The position numbers and the translations under genes are program-made. DNA of 64,000 nt from CBDAPX01 sp965198725 (GTDB taxonomy: Bacteria > Pseudomonadota > Alphaproteobacteria > Rhodobacterales > Rhodobacteraceae): the NCBI GenBank assembly GCA_965198725.1, contig CBDAPX010000001.1, forward strand, positions 1,612,001 to 1,676,000, given 5' to 3'. Below are positions 34,782-43,833 of the stretch, one piece after another. The notes beneath the pieces were generated by a model. It saw only the letters and a list, made by a program, of their open reading frames with translations, ran no database searches and was not told where the DNA came from. How positions within the stretch are numbered: position 1 is the stretch's first letter; each line of letters opens with the position of its first letter.

Positions 34782-36220
34782 GTCGCAGTCTCCACTTTTG
34801 GCGGTGGGGTCGCACCGGGAGCCCCAAGTTTGAGTGCAGCGTCCCGTCCGCCATACGAGGCGATCAGCGCGGCTTGGTCATCAAAAGCCTGTGCGTTGGC
34901 TTGATCCGGATCACAGAACTTGCTCAATTCCTTGTGCATATCCTCTAGCGTAGCCTTGTATTCATCCAGCCCCGCCAAATTACTCAATTCTTCTGGGTCC
35001 GTTTCCAGATCAAAAAGCTCGGGCTCAAATCCAACGTAGTAGTGATATTTCCAACGCCCTTTGCGCAGCATGAACGCCCCGGAAACCGCGCCCGCCGCGT
35101 GATATTCGGAAAAGGCGGGGCGTTCCGGGTCGTAGTCCGAGCCAAGGATATCATAGAGGCTTTGGGTGCCGTGCGACGGGTTTTCGATCTGTGTACCGAA
35201 ATGATCCGCAATCGTTACGGACAGATCGACAAGACTGACGGGTGTCTGATTGGTCCCAGTTGCGATGCCGGGTCCGGCCATGATCATCGGGATCGCCGTG
35301 CTTTCCTGATAAAGGACAGACTTGCCCCATAATCCCCGCGCGCCGACGTTGTCGCCATGATCCGACGTGTAGACGACGGTGGTAGTGTCGGTCAGCCCAA
35401 GCGCATTTAACGCGGACAGGATTTGCCCGATATTGTGATCCACCCAAGTGCAGAGGCCATAGTAACTTGCCATCGCGGCAAGGCGTTCGTCTTCATCTTT
35501 GAACCGTCCTTCGCTATCCATGCAGGCGTTTTGTTTTTCCACCCAAGGATGGCGCGGATGGCCATCGCGCGGGTGCAGTTTGACCTTGGGCAACTGATCT
35601 GCCGGATAAAGGTCATAGAATTCCTGCGGCACGACCAATGGGAAATGTGGCGCAACAAGGCCCACGTAAAGACACCACGGCTGATCGTCTTCTGAATGCG
35701 TGTTGAGCCAGTCGCATGTCCGTTGGGTGACCGCGCTGTCGTATTCTGTGTATTTTGACTGTCCCGGGCCGATGTAATCGCCCAGCATGCGGGATTGACC
35801 GATCACGCGGTCCGCCTCAGACCGGATCGACGCCCAGACCATACCGACCCCGTTCACCACGTGCATCGGGATATGCTCGGCATCGAACCCGGCGGCATCC
35901 CCGTTCGCGCGATAATGCAGCTTGCCTATGCTTTCGACCGGCACGCCAGCGGATTGTAACGCATGTCCCCAGCCCGGGATTTGTCCGTGATAGGGCATGG
36001 CATTGTCCCAAAGTCTTGTTTGATGCGCATATTGCCCCGTGGCGAAAGACGCACGCGCCGGAACGCAAATCGGGCTGGGCGTGTAGGCGTTGGTAAACCG
36101 CGTGCCGCGTGCGGCAAGGGCATCCAGGTTCGGTGTTTTGACAAAAGGATGATCAGCACAGCCCATCGCCCGCGCCTGATGTTCGTCGGACATGATGACG
36201 AGGAGGTTGGGACGGCTCAT
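34778..36220 (-). CDS. Type I sulfatase (formylglycine-dependent)
   Basis: A 480-residue sulfatase of the alkaline phosphatase superfamily. The active-site motif C52-V-P-A-R56 lies in ICVPARASFATGQ, where C52 is converted to formylglycine. Metal ligands are D12 near the start (MSDEHQ) and the later pair in YTSDHGDNVGARG. No signal peptide is visible, so it works in the cytoplasm on an imported sulfate ester. It is the middle gene of marR-sulfatase-MBL, overlapping both neighbours by 4 bp. The substrate is unknown; choline-sulfatase-like enzymes share the general form. Confidence 0.9.
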   Translation of the reverse strand: MSRPNLLVIMSDEHQARAMGCADHPFVKTPNLDALAARGTRFTNAYTPSPICVPARASFATGQYAHQTRLWDNAMPYHGQIPGWGHALQSAGVPVESIGKLHYRANGDAAGFDAEHIPMHVVNGVGMVWASIRSEADRVIGQSRMLGDYIGPGQSKYTEYDSAVTQRTCDWLNTHSEDDQPWCLYVGLVAPHFPLVVPQEFYDLYPADQLPKVKLHPRDGHPRHPWVEKQNACMDSEGRFKDEDERLAAMASYYGLCTWVDHNIGQILSALNALGLTDTTTVVYTSDHGDNVGARGLWGKSVLYQESTAIPMIMAGPGIATGTNQTPVSLVDLSVTIADHFGTQIENPSHGTQSLYDILGSDYDPERPAFSEYHAAGAVSGAFMLRKGRWKYHYYVGFEPELFDLETDPEELSNLAGLDEYKATLEDMHKELSKFCDPDQANAQAFDDQAALIASYGGRDAALKLGAPGATPPPKVETAT

Positions 36221-36687
36221 ATCAACTCCTCAAACTCGTCCGAGGCTGCACCGATCTTGTCCACCAGTTTAAAGAACTGCTGCAACTCGGTTTTGGTCAG
36301 TGCGTCCTTGAGGTGGTCGCGCCGCCGTTTCATGTGGGGCGCGGCCTCGGAATAGGCCGCGTGCCCGGCGGGGGTCAGCGACAGAATATGCACGCGTTGA
36401 TCGGTGCTGCTGGGTCTGGACCGAAGCAAGCCTTGGTTGATCAACCCCCGCGACACGCGGCTAAGTTGTCCTTTGTCAAAGTCGAGCGAGCGAACAATAT
36501 CGGCGATGGTCGCCTCACCCTGGTTCTGGACAATCGCAATCAGTCGCCATTCGGCCAGCGAGAACGAAGACCGTTTGCGCAGCAACCGCGCCGCTTGGGC
36601 CGTCAGCTTGGCGTTCAACCGGGCCAGCGGGTAAGTTACATGCTGTTGAAAGTTAACGGGTTCCGTCGGTGGAAGAGGGGCGTTCAT
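36217..36687 (-). CDS. MarR-family transcriptional regulator
   Basis: A 156-residue winged-helix regulator from ATG 36687 (AGGA at -10); a start at 36744 would run into the operator. The DNA-binding part is FSLAEWRLIAIVQNQGEATI, then SLDFDKGQLSRVSRGLINQGLL, and the wing SSTDQRVHILSLT. It is the first gene of the sulfatase-MBL operon and divergent from the second TTT operon. Two palindromes in the gap indicate it autoregulates and represses the transporter, with a sulfate ester or its acid product as probable inducer. Confidence 0.88.
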   Translation of the reverse strand: MNAPLPPTEPVNFQQHVTYPLARLNAKLTAQAARLLRKRSSFSLAEWRLIAIVQNQGEATIADIVRSLDFDKGQLSRVSRGLINQGLLRSRPSSTDQRVHILSLTPAGHAAYSEAAPHMKRRRDHLKDALTKTELQQFFKLVDKIGAASDEFEELI

Positions 36688-36725
36688 GCGCAATGTCCTT
36701 TGATACGAGGCCAGCCTGCGCAGAT

Positions 36726-36765
36726 TTTGTTGATGGGTCAACAAATTTTTCGTTGACAGGTCAAC
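36726..36765. promoter_or_regulatory. Twin MarR operators between the sulfatase and TTT operons
   Basis: Site 1 is TTTGTTGA-TGGG-TCAACAAA (36726-36745). Site 2 is GTTGAC-AG-GTCAAC (36752-36765). Both share the GTTGA/TCAAC core, with centres 23 bp (about two turns) apart. Site 2 contains a TTGACA that could be the -35 box of the rightward tctC promoter, so binding would block transcription. Confidence 0.8.
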
Positions 36766-36804
36766 TAATGGAGAGTCATGCTGGCCCGATAAAGGGAGGA
36801 TAAA

Positions 36805-37758
36805 ATGAAATCATTTTTGAAGGCCGCGGCAGCGGCAGTCGCAATGGCGTGCGCCGCGGGCGCCGCAGTTGCATCCGATTGGTCCCCGTCCGGCCCAATT
36901 CAAATGATGATCGGTTTTCGTGCTGGCGGCGGTGCGGATACCCAAGCCCGCCTGATCGCGGAAGAGCTGCAAAGGCGTCACGGTTGGGAGATCATCCCGC
37001 AGAACGTAACCGGTCGCGGTGGCTTGAACCTCGCCAACGAGATGAAAGGCGGCGCCACGGATGGCACGCTGATCGGCATGGCCGTGACCGAAACGCTGGG
37101 CTACAACATGGCCGCCGCACAAGGCAGTGGCATGACGCCCTCTGATTTCACCGGCATCACGACAACGGCAGGATTTCAGATGGGTGTGGTCGCTAAGACC
37201 GACAATGGCTGGAACAGCTTTGACGAGATGGTCGCCGCAGCCAAAGGCGGGGAAACCATTCGGTTTGGTGCGATGTCGCCACGACTGGCCGACCTTGCAT
37301 ACCTGCTGAGCAAGGCGCAGGGCGTTGATTTCAATATCGTCGAAGTGGCCGGTGGCCGGGCCGTAATGGATGGCGTGAACGCGGGCGATCTGGACGTCGG
37401 TTTCATGGCGGGTATTCAGCGTAAGGGCGTCGCGTCAGGTGATCTGATCAACTTGGCATCCGCATTGTCCGTACCATTGGTGCAAACGCCGGATGCGCCC
37501 ACATTTGGCGATCTCGGCGTTGAATTTAATTCTGACGGCGCGTTTGTTCTGATTGCGCCTGCCGGTTTGGATGAAGCGGCCCGCACCGCAATCACGGATG
37601 CCGTGGTCGAGATCATCAGTGATCCCGAAACCGGTGCCGGTGGCCTGATCTCCAAGGCGTTTGGGGGCCCTCTGATCGAAAACGGAGCCGGTTTGGATGC
37701 ACGCTTGCAAAGCGAGTACGAAGCCGCGGGCGCGCTGATCGAAGCGGCCTCTCAATAA
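36805..37758 (+). CDS. TTT-family periplasmic receptor, second system
   Basis: A 317-residue TctC/Bug-type receptor with a signal peptide ending near AAVAS-DWSPSGPIQMMIGFRAGGG (shown in parts), placing it in the periplasm. The Bug-family blocks FRAGGGADTQAR and NVTGRGGLNLANEM are clear. The ATG follows GGGAGGA. It opens an operon with TctB, TctA and a sulfatase. The presence of sulfatases on both sides suggests the ligand is a sulfated carboxylic acid or similar anion; this is inference. Confidence 0.9.
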   Translation: MKSFLKAAAAAVAMACAAGAAVASDWSPSGPIQMMIGFRAGGGADTQARLIAEELQRRHGWEIIPQNVTGRGGLNLANEMKGGATDGTLIGMAVTETLGYNMAAAQGSGMTPSDFTGITTTAGFQMGVVAKTDNGWNSFDEMVAAAKGGETIRFGAMSPRLADLAYLLSKAQGVDFNIVEVAGGRAVMDGVNAGDLDVGFMAGIQRKGVASGDLINLASALSVPLVQTPDAPTFGDLGVEFNSDGAFVLIAPAGLDEAARTAITDAVVEIISDPETGAGGLISKAFGGPLIENGAGLDARLQSEYEAAGALIEAASQ

Positions 37759-37780
37759 TCGCTTGAAATACTGAATGATG

Positions 37781-37809
37781 GTGGCCCGCTGCACGAAGCG
37801 GCGGGTCAC
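37781..37809 (+). promoter_or_regulatory. Intercistronic hairpin after the second tctC
   Basis: 12-bp stem GTGGCCCGCTGC (37781-37792) with GCGGCGGGTCAC (37798-37809), including two G-U pairs, loop ACGAA, no T-run. It likely stabilises the receptor mRNA, as for smoE. Confidence 0.65.
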
Positions 37810-37833
37810 TCAGCAGCCAGAGAAAGCGCCGAT

Positions 37834-38400
37834 ATGTCCCAACTCAATCGTCTGAACCTGGCCATCGGTGCCATCGTGACGCTGTTGGGCGTGTTGGTGG
37901 TCTTCCTTTGGGTGCCAATGGATACGGTCAGCGGGATCGCCAGCAAGGTGCGTGGCAAATATGTGATCGGTGACGCATTGGCCCCGACAATTGCCGGTGT
38001 TTTCTTGCTGATCGGTGGTTTGATGGTCCTCCTGTTTGAGCGAAAAAGACCGGACACCGCCAACGTGGATGCACCGCGACTGACCTTTGTTGCCATGGTT
38101 GTTGCGATCCTGTCGGTCTCGTTCTTGCTGATGACCTATGCCGGACCGCTGGCTGTTGCAGCGACCAGTGCAATCACGGGGCAAGAGATGACCTATCGCC
38201 CACTGCGCGGGACTTTTCCTTGGAAATACATTGGGTATTTCCTTGGGGCAGGGTTCGCGATTGCCGCCATCATTTCGCTGTGCGAGCGGCGGATCACGTT
38301 GCGCGCGATCCTGATTGGCGCGATTGCCGCCTCGGTCCTGATCTTTATCTATGACGTGCCGTTCGACGACCTGCTTTTGCCGCCAAACGGGGACGTCTGA
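37834..38400 (+). CDS. tctB: TTT transporter small membrane subunit
   Basis: A 188-residue four-helix membrane protein of the TctB family. Helices are visible at about residues 8-30, 50-70, 88-112 and 130-175. Sequence is poorly conserved in this family, so the call relies on size, helix pattern and position between TctC and TctA. It ends with TGATG overlapping the TctA start. Confidence 0.85.
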   Translation: MSQLNRLNLAIGAIVTLLGVLVVFLWVPMDTVSGIASKVRGKYVIGDALAPTIAGVFLLIGGLMVLLFERKRPDTANVDAPRLTFVAMVVAILSVSFLLMTYAGPLAVAATSAITGQEMTYRPLRGTFPWKYIGYFLGAGFAIAAIISLCERRITLRAILIGAIAASVLIFIYDVPFDDLLLPPNGDV

Positions 38401-39989
38401 TGACCGCGCTCGATTACATCTGGGCGGGCGTACTGGCCGTTTTTCAGGGGCCGGAACTGTTTTCCATCTTTGGTCTCGCCATTTCCGTCACCGTCGTGAT
38501 GATCCTGTGCGGGTTCCTATTGGGGATTGCGGTTGGGGCCACGCCGGGCTTGGCCGGGCCCATCGCCATGGCGATATCGCTGCCGATCCTGATATCGGTG
38601 TTCGGGTTCACGCCGGATGCCTTGTTGCCTGTCATGGGCTTTCTCATCGGCATCATGAAAGGCGCCACGATCGGCGGGGCGGTGCCGGCCATCCTGTTTA
38701 ACACACCGGGCACGCCGGATGCGTTCATGACAACACTCGACGGCTATCCGATGACCAAGGCTGGCCAAGGCAAAAAGGCGCTGAAGGTCGCGCATTTCTC
38801 ATCGGCGGCGGGCGATACGTTTTCCGATATCGTGCTCTTCGTTTGCGCGCCGTTTCTCGCGATTCTGGTCGAAGGTTATCTGGACCTGCCGGAAAAAACG
38901 GCCCTGTTGATCCTGTCGCTCTCCTTCATCTCTGCCGCGGTCGGCGGGTCTGCGGCCAAGGGGCTCATTTCCTGCGGTTTGGGCCTGCTGGCCGCCTATA
39001 TCGGGACGGGTCAGGATTTTTACCCCCGTCTGTCTCTAGGCACTGATGCGCTGAACGATGGTATCCCGTTGGCGGCGGCGATCCTTGGCGTTCTGATCAT
39101 CGGGGCGGTGTTTCAGGAATTGTCGGATGGCTGGCAGTCCGGACAACTGATGGGGCGCAAAGACGATCTGGAAGCGCAACAGGATCAAAGGTTTGGTTGG
39201 GCCGATATTCGTCGCCTTCTGCCGTTCCTGTCGCGCTCTGCCGTCATTGGAACGGCCATCGGGGCGCTGCCTGGGATCGGTTCGACCCTTGCAGCGACTT
39301 TGGGCTATACCACTGGACGTCGTTTGCATGAAAAGCGCAAACGTCCCGAAGATCCTTCCTTCGGCAAGGGCGCGCCCGAAGGGATTGCGGCGACCGAAGC
39401 AGCCAATTCGTCCGTCTCTGGCGCGAACCTGATCCCAGTTCTGTCGCTTGGCATTCCTGGCAATACGGCCGCCGTCTTTCTGATCCTTGCCGCCGAAAGC
39501 ATTGGTGGTTTCAACCCGGGTCCCTCGGTTATTCGGTTCACCGCCGACGCGGTCAATCCGGAACTGGTGATCGCCTTTGGCCTTTTCACCTGCATGGTGC
39601 TGGCCAACCTTATGAACTGGACCATTGGCGGCGTGTTCATGCGCTCTATGGGTATTATGACCAAGGTCCCGCGCCAGATCCTGATGCCTGTTGTCCTGAT
39701 GCTGACTCTGACGGCGATTTACGTGCAAGAGGCGAACATGACGGCGGTCTGGTTCACGCTTGCCTTCGGCGTGCTGGGCTACGGCATGCGTGTCTTGGGG
39801 ATTTCACCGCTGCCATTTGTTATTGCCTTCATTCTCGGCGGCAAGATCGAACAATCCGCGCGCGAGGCGTTTTCGGCCACCGGGGGCGACGCGTTCTTTT
39901 TGTTCACGAGCCCCATCGCCGCCGTATTTATGCTTTTGTCCGTCGCGGTCGTCTACGGCTCTATGCGGCAGAAAGGGAAATCCGAATGA
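38400..39989 (+). CDS. tctA: TTT transporter large membrane subunit
   Basis: A 529-residue TctA permease. The duplicated signature is present as GATPGLAGPIAMAISLPI near residue 48 and GALPGIGSTLAATLGYTTG near 290, with PAILFNTPGTPDAFMTTLDG and LSLGIPGNTAAVF in the matching halves. It forms the carboxylate/anion channel with TctB. It overlaps the downstream sulfatase by ATGA (39986-39989), tightly linking uptake with desulfation. Confidence 0.92.
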   Translation: MTALDYIWAGVLAVFQGPELFSIFGLAISVTVVMILCGFLLGIAVGATPGLAGPIAMAISLPILISVFGFTPDALLPVMGFLIGIMKGATIGGAVPAILFNTPGTPDAFMTTLDGYPMTKAGQGKKALKVAHFSSAAGDTFSDIVLFVCAPFLAILVEGYLDLPEKTALLILSLSFISAAVGGSAAKGLISCGLGLLAAYIGTGQDFYPRLSLGTDALNDGIPLAAAILGVLIIGAVFQELSDGWQSGQLMGRKDDLEAQQDQRFGWADIRRLLPFLSRSAVIGTAIGALPGIGSTLAATLGYTTGRRLHEKRKRPEDPSFGKGAPEGIAATEAANSSVSGANLIPVLSLGIPGNTAAVFLILAAESIGGFNPGPSVIRFTADAVNPELVIAFGLFTCMVLANLMNWTIGGVFMRSMGIMTKVPRQILMPVVLMLTLTAIYVQEANMTAVWFTLAFGVLGYGMRVLGISPLPFVIAFILGGKIEQSAREAFSATGGDAFFLFTSPIAAVFMLLSVAVVYGSMRQKGKSE

Positions 39990-41515
39990 CCGACCGTCCA
40001 AACATCCTGTTGATTTCTGCTGACCAGCACCGGGCGGATTGCTTTGGCTTTGCCGGTCGCAAGATCAAAACGCCGCATCTGGATCAGCTTGCCGCAGACG
40101 GGACACGGTTTGAAAGCTGCATCACGCCTTGTGTCGTTTGCCAGCCGGCGCGTGCGTCAATCCTGACGGGACAGCATTGCCGCACCCATGGCGTTCATGA
40201 CAACGGGATTGATCTGAACCCCGAAGTGGGTGCCAAAGGGTTTGCCGGGGCTTTGGCGACAGCCGGTTACGACACCTCTTATTTCGGCAAAGCGCATTTT
40301 TCGACGTTCCACACGTTTGAACCCACAGGGACGCCGGAATGCCTGCGGTCATCAGCGAATTACCCGGACGATTGGTACGGCCCTTATATGGGGTTCGAGC
40401 ATGTCGAGTTGATGCTGGTGGGGCATAACTGGTTCCTGCCGGAAAAACCGCCCGCGGGGCAGCATTACGAACGTTGGTTTTATGCAGATGGGCATGGGGA
40501 TGCCAAGAATGCGGCCTATCAAGCCAACGGGAAGGATACCAAGGGGGCCGCACAGACGTGGCATTCGATGTTGCCAACCGCTTGGCACAACACGACCTGG
40601 ACCGCCGACCGGGCCATCGACTGGATCAAATCGGGCCGAAACGACGACAAACCGTTTTGTACATGGGTCAGTTTTCCCGATCCGCATCACCCCTTTGACG
40701 CGCCAGAACCCTGGTCCCGATTGCATGACCCAGCAGACGTGGACCTGCCCGAACACCGGACACGCGATTTCGAAGGTCGGCCATGGTGGCATGAGGCCGT
40801 TCTGACAAACGAGCCAGCGGGGCCGAAACAGAACGCCGATGTGCGCAAGGCCTATAGCCGGATACCGCCCCAAACCGACGATCAACTGCGCGAGATCATT
40901 GCAAATACCTATGGCCAGATTTCCCTGATCGACCACAATGTTGGGCGCTTGATGATAGCGCTGGAAGAGGCGGGTTTGGCCGAAAATACCATCGTCATCT
41001 ACATCTCTGATCATGGCGATTGGTTGGGCGATCACGGGCTGATCCTGAAAGGGCCGATGCATTACGAAGGTTTGTTGCGGGTGCCAATGATCGTGAAAGG
41101 GCCGGGCGTTCCAAAGTCGAAAGTGATCGATGAACCTGTATCGACGATTGATCTGGGCCCATCCTTTTGCGATTGGGCAGGCTGCGAACCGCTCCAAACC
41201 CAACACGGGCAATCCATTCGCCCCTTAATTGCCGGAGAGGGTACTCGCGATTTTGCCTATAACGAGTGGGAGCTTTTGCCGACCCGGGCCGGTGTCGCGC
41301 TCAGCCTGCGGACGGTGCGCACCAAAACCCACAAAATGACCGTTGATGCACGGACAGGTGCGGGAGAGCTTTATGATCTGGTGAATGATCCGCATGAATT
41401 GACGAACCTGTTCGATCAGGAAAGTGCGGCGGCCATACAGGCGGAATTGACCGCCTTTATGGACAGCCGACCGGATGACATCATCCCCAATCAAGTTCAG
41501 GTCGGCATGGCATAG
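39986..41515 (+). CDS. Type I sulfatase, second copy
   Basis: A 509-residue formylglycine sulfatase. The active-site motif C52-Q-P-A-R56 occurs in VCQPARASILTGQ, with the metal aspartate D12 in SADQHRAD and later ligands in YISDHGDWLGDHG. There is no signal peptide, so it is cytoplasmic. It differs clearly from the first sulfatase, so the two probably act on different esters or sites. It is translationally coupled to TctA. Its end overlaps the convergent LysR frame by 19 bp, and a terminator lies 164 bp downstream. Confidence 0.9.
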   Translation: MTDRPNILLISADQHRADCFGFAGRKIKTPHLDQLAADGTRFESCITPCVVCQPARASILTGQHCRTHGVHDNGIDLNPEVGAKGFAGALATAGYDTSYFGKAHFSTFHTFEPTGTPECLRSSANYPDDWYGPYMGFEHVELMLVGHNWFLPEKPPAGQHYERWFYADGHGDAKNAAYQANGKDTKGAAQTWHSMLPTAWHNTTWTADRAIDWIKSGRNDDKPFCTWVSFPDPHHPFDAPEPWSRLHDPADVDLPEHRTRDFEGRPWWHEAVLTNEPAGPKQNADVRKAYSRIPPQTDDQLREIIANTYGQISLIDHNVGRLMIALEEAGLAENTIVIYISDHGDWLGDHGLILKGPMHYEGLLRVPMIVKGPGVPKSKVIDEPVSTIDLGPSFCDWAGCEPLQTQHGQSIRPLIAGEGTRDFAYNEWELLPTRAGVALSLRTVRTKTHKMTVDARTGAGELYDLVNDPHELTNLFDQESAAAIQAELTAFMDSRPDDIIPNQVQVGMA

Positions 41516-42639
41516 TGTGCACACGGCCTCTTAGTAAGAGACCCTGTTTCAACGTTAGTGAATAAGACGGTTTCATTTTCGTCTGTTCTGACGCGTGTCG
41601 ATTTATGGCAGGCTCCTGCGCCAAGGGTTGGATGCCGCTCGGGTCTTTCCAATCCAAAGTATCTTGTAAAGATTAACAAAGCCGCTGTTCTCAGCGGCTT
41701 TTTTCCTTCGACGGCCTGGGCTTCGAACAGATTTGCTCGATCAGCCAAGCGTTGCGTGACGAAATCGATGAACAACGAAATACGCTTGATCGATTTCATG
41801 TCCTTGTGGGTCAAAATCCAAAGCGACCGTTCCGTGGCGCTTTGAACAGAGGTGATTTCCTGCGCGTATCGCAGTTTGTTCGCAATGACATAGGGCAGAC
41901 GACCGACACCCATGCCGGCCTCAATCAACGCCACCTGCGCGCCAAGGTTATTGGTGGTCGCCACCACATGGCCGCTTGGAAACAGCTCTTTGATCTCGGC
42001 GGCGGACGAATACAAAAGCCCTTCGTGCACGATCAACGGTGCTTTGGCTTCCGTAAGATCAGGCCAGGTTTGATTGATGTCTTCTGCCATGGATGGACTG
42101 GCGAAATACCCGTATTGCAGCGTTGCAATGCGCTTGCCCCAAAAGCTCGGAGCCGGGTTTTCCTCGGCGCGCACCACGATGTCGACCTTTCCATTGCGAA
42201 AGTCCTCAAGCGCGTCGCTGATATGAATGCCAAACTCCACTCCGGGATGCGCCGCCTGAAAATCACGGATTTCGTCGGCCAGCAAATAGGGCATCACGTG
42301 TTGCGGAATGCTGATGTTGATCGGACCGGAAATTTCGTTGTCCAGCGTGCCAACCTGATCTTGCATACGACCCAGGCTTTGCTCGATCGCCATCGCTTCT
42401 TCGACAACCATCAGCCCGGCGGTGGTTGCAACCAATCCCCGGTTTCTGCGGTCAAAGAGACGAGACTTCAAACTATTTTCTGCTTTGGCGAGATGGCGAG
42501 AAACAGTGGGCTGGCTCAGTCGTAGAACACGCGCGGCTGCATTAAGGCTGCCTTCGCGATGGATGTGCAGAACAATTCGAAGAGTGTCCCAGTCTACGAT
42601 TGCAATCTTCCGGTCTCGCCGCAGCGAGATCGCCCCCAT
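41497..42639 (-). CDS. LysR-family transcriptional regulator with an abnormal C-terminal tail
   Basis: A 380-residue LysR regulator. The winged helix is at the N-terminus (DWDTLRIVLHIHREGSLNAA, LSQPTVSRHLAKAE) and an effector domain runs to about residue 310 (GPINISIPQHVMPYLLADEI, LPYVIANKLRY). LysR proteins normally end around 300-320. The last 65 residues (from KKPLRTAALL) are read through a terminator hairpin at 41679-41700 and on into the sulfatase end, and look unlike the family. One base fewer in the A6 run (41699-41704 on plus) gives a stop within the hairpin at about residue 316. So the tail is probably an artefact of an indel. It is divergent from the formylglycine-enzyme gene. Confidence 0.82.
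   Translation of the reverse strand: MGAISLRRDRKIAIVDWDTLRIVLHIHREGSLNAAARVLRLSQPTVSRHLAKAENSLKSRLFDRRNRGLVATTAGLMVVEEAMAIEQSLGRMQDQVGTLDNEISGPINISIPQHVMPYLLADEIRDFQAAHPGVEFGIHISDALEDFRNGKVDIVVRAEENPAPSFWGKRIATLQYGYFASPSMAEDINQTWPDLTEAKAPLIVHEGLLYSSAAEIKELFPSGHVVATTNNLGAQVALIEAGMGVGRLPYVIANKLRYAQEITSVQSATERSLWILTHKDMKSIKRISLFIDFVTQRLADRANLFEAQAVEGKKPLRTAALLIFTRYFGLERPERHPTLGAGACHKSTRVRTDENETVLFTNVETGSLTKRPCAHYAMPT
41679..41704 (+). terminator. Terminator of the second TTT/sulfatase operon
   Basis: 9-bp stem AAGCCGCTG (41679-41687) with CAGCGGCTT (41692-41700), loop TTCT, T-run to 41704. It lies inside the annotated end of the convergent LysR gene and would also work for that gene if its frame ended there. 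Confidence 0.85.
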
Positions 42640-42846
42640 TAATTTTTCTTAACCTGCATTCAAACAGTTTATCTTGCAGCCCTGTCGAGTTTTGCCGCGT
42701 TGCTGCGGCGCGTGTTACAACACAAAACTGTGATTGTTTCGGCCGGCACATCTCGACAGATCACAAAAATTGCCATTTTGTAGGGCCGTTAAGCTTAATG
42801 AACGATTGTTGGCTTCAAAGATGAACTGCTTGGAAATTTGGGTGCG
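42640..42846. promoter_or_regulatory. Divergent control region between the LysR and FGE genes
   Basis: A 207-bp gap with several dyads: CTGTCGAG (42682-42689) facing CTCGACAG (42752-42759), GTGTT-AC-AACAC (42712-42723, a possible T-N11-A LysR box region), and TTAAGCTTAA (42789-42798). LysR control of the FGE-GMC pair is plausible but unproved. Confidence 0.45.
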
Positions 42847-43833
42847 ATGATGGGACCTTCGAACCCCGTTGAGGCAACGACAAAGTCGTGCGCATGTACG
42901 CCGGCGCGTCCGTCATCGTTTGCCTCAGATGGCAGAAAACCTGTTGCGACTGTGCGCGCAGACGCAGCGCCTTTGGTTGCCACATGTGATATTCCCGGAG
43001 GAGCGGCCCTCGTCGGGACAGATGCGCCGCAAATCCCCGATGATGGAGAAGGGCCGTTTCGAAAGGTCAAACTGCGCCCCTTCAGGATGAGCCAAACCGC
43101 CATCACCAATGCCGCGTTTCACGAGTTTGTGGAGGCAACGGGTTATGTGACAGAGGCCGAGACGTTTGGCTGGTCCTTTGTGTTCTGGAAGCAGGTACCT
43201 GACCATGTTGGTCCTACCCAAGGCGTAGTGGATGTTGAATGGTGGCGTCGCGTCGAAGGGGCCGATTGGCGCAACGTGAACGGTCCGAACACGCAGCAAT
43301 CGCATTGGCATGCCGATCATCCGGTTGTGCATGTGTCCTGGAACGATGCACAGGCCTTTGCCCGCTGGGCGGGTGGCCGTTTGCCGACCGAGGCGGAATG
43401 GGAACATGCGGCGCGCGGCGGGCTGGGCGATGTCAAATTCCCGTGGGGCGATGAAGAGCCCAACGACAGGGACTGCCTGCCTTGCAACATCTGGCAAGGA
43501 CGCTTTCCCGAAGTGAATTCCGAGGCGGATGGCTATGCCACGACGGCCCCGGCGGCGTCGTTCGCTCCTAATGGCTATGGGCTTTACAACATGGCGGGAA
43601 ATGTCTGGGAATGGACATCGGACGCCTATCGCGTCAAGTCGCTCAAAAAATCAGTGAAACAGCGGTTGGCGGCAATGAAAGGGTACAAGCTTTCCAAGGG
43701 TGGCTCATTTCTGTGCCACCGCAGCTATTGCTACAGGTACCGGATCGCCGCGCGGTCCGGCACGTCGCCTGACAGTTCGACGACGCATCATGGGTTCCGT
43801 GTGGTCTGGCCGCTTGATCCGGTCAAAGCATGA
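42847..43833 (+). CDS. Formylglycine-generating enzyme (sulfatase-activating)
   Basis: About 328 residues from ATG 42847 (TTG 42838 and ATG 42850 also possible; no strong ribosome site). It belongs to the FGE/SUMF1 family, which oxidises the sulfatase cysteine to formylglycine. Family blocks are PFRMSQTAITNAAFHEFV, RLPTEAEWEHAARGG, NMAGNVWEWTSDAY and the copper/cysteine active site GGSFLCHRSYCYRYR with both cysteines. No signal peptide, matching the cytoplasmic sulfatases encoded on both sides. The N-terminus contains CTPAR, which imitates the sulfatase recognition motif. It overlaps the GMC gene by ATGA. Confidence 0.93.
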   Translation: MMGPSNPVEATTKSCACTPARPSSFASDGRKPVATVRADAAPLVATCDIPGGAALVGTDAPQIPDDGEGPFRKVKLRPFRMSQTAITNAAFHEFVEATGYVTEAETFGWSFVFWKQVPDHVGPTQGVVDVEWWRRVEGADWRNVNGPNTQQSHWHADHPVVHVSWNDAQAFARWAGGRLPTEAEWEHAARGGLGDVKFPWGDEEPNDRDCLPCNIWQGRFPEVNSEADGYATTAPAASFAPNGYGLYNMAGNVWEWTSDAYRVKSLKKSVKQRLAAMKGYKLSKGGSFLCHRSYCYRYRIAARSGTSPDSSTTHHGFRVVWPLDPVKA

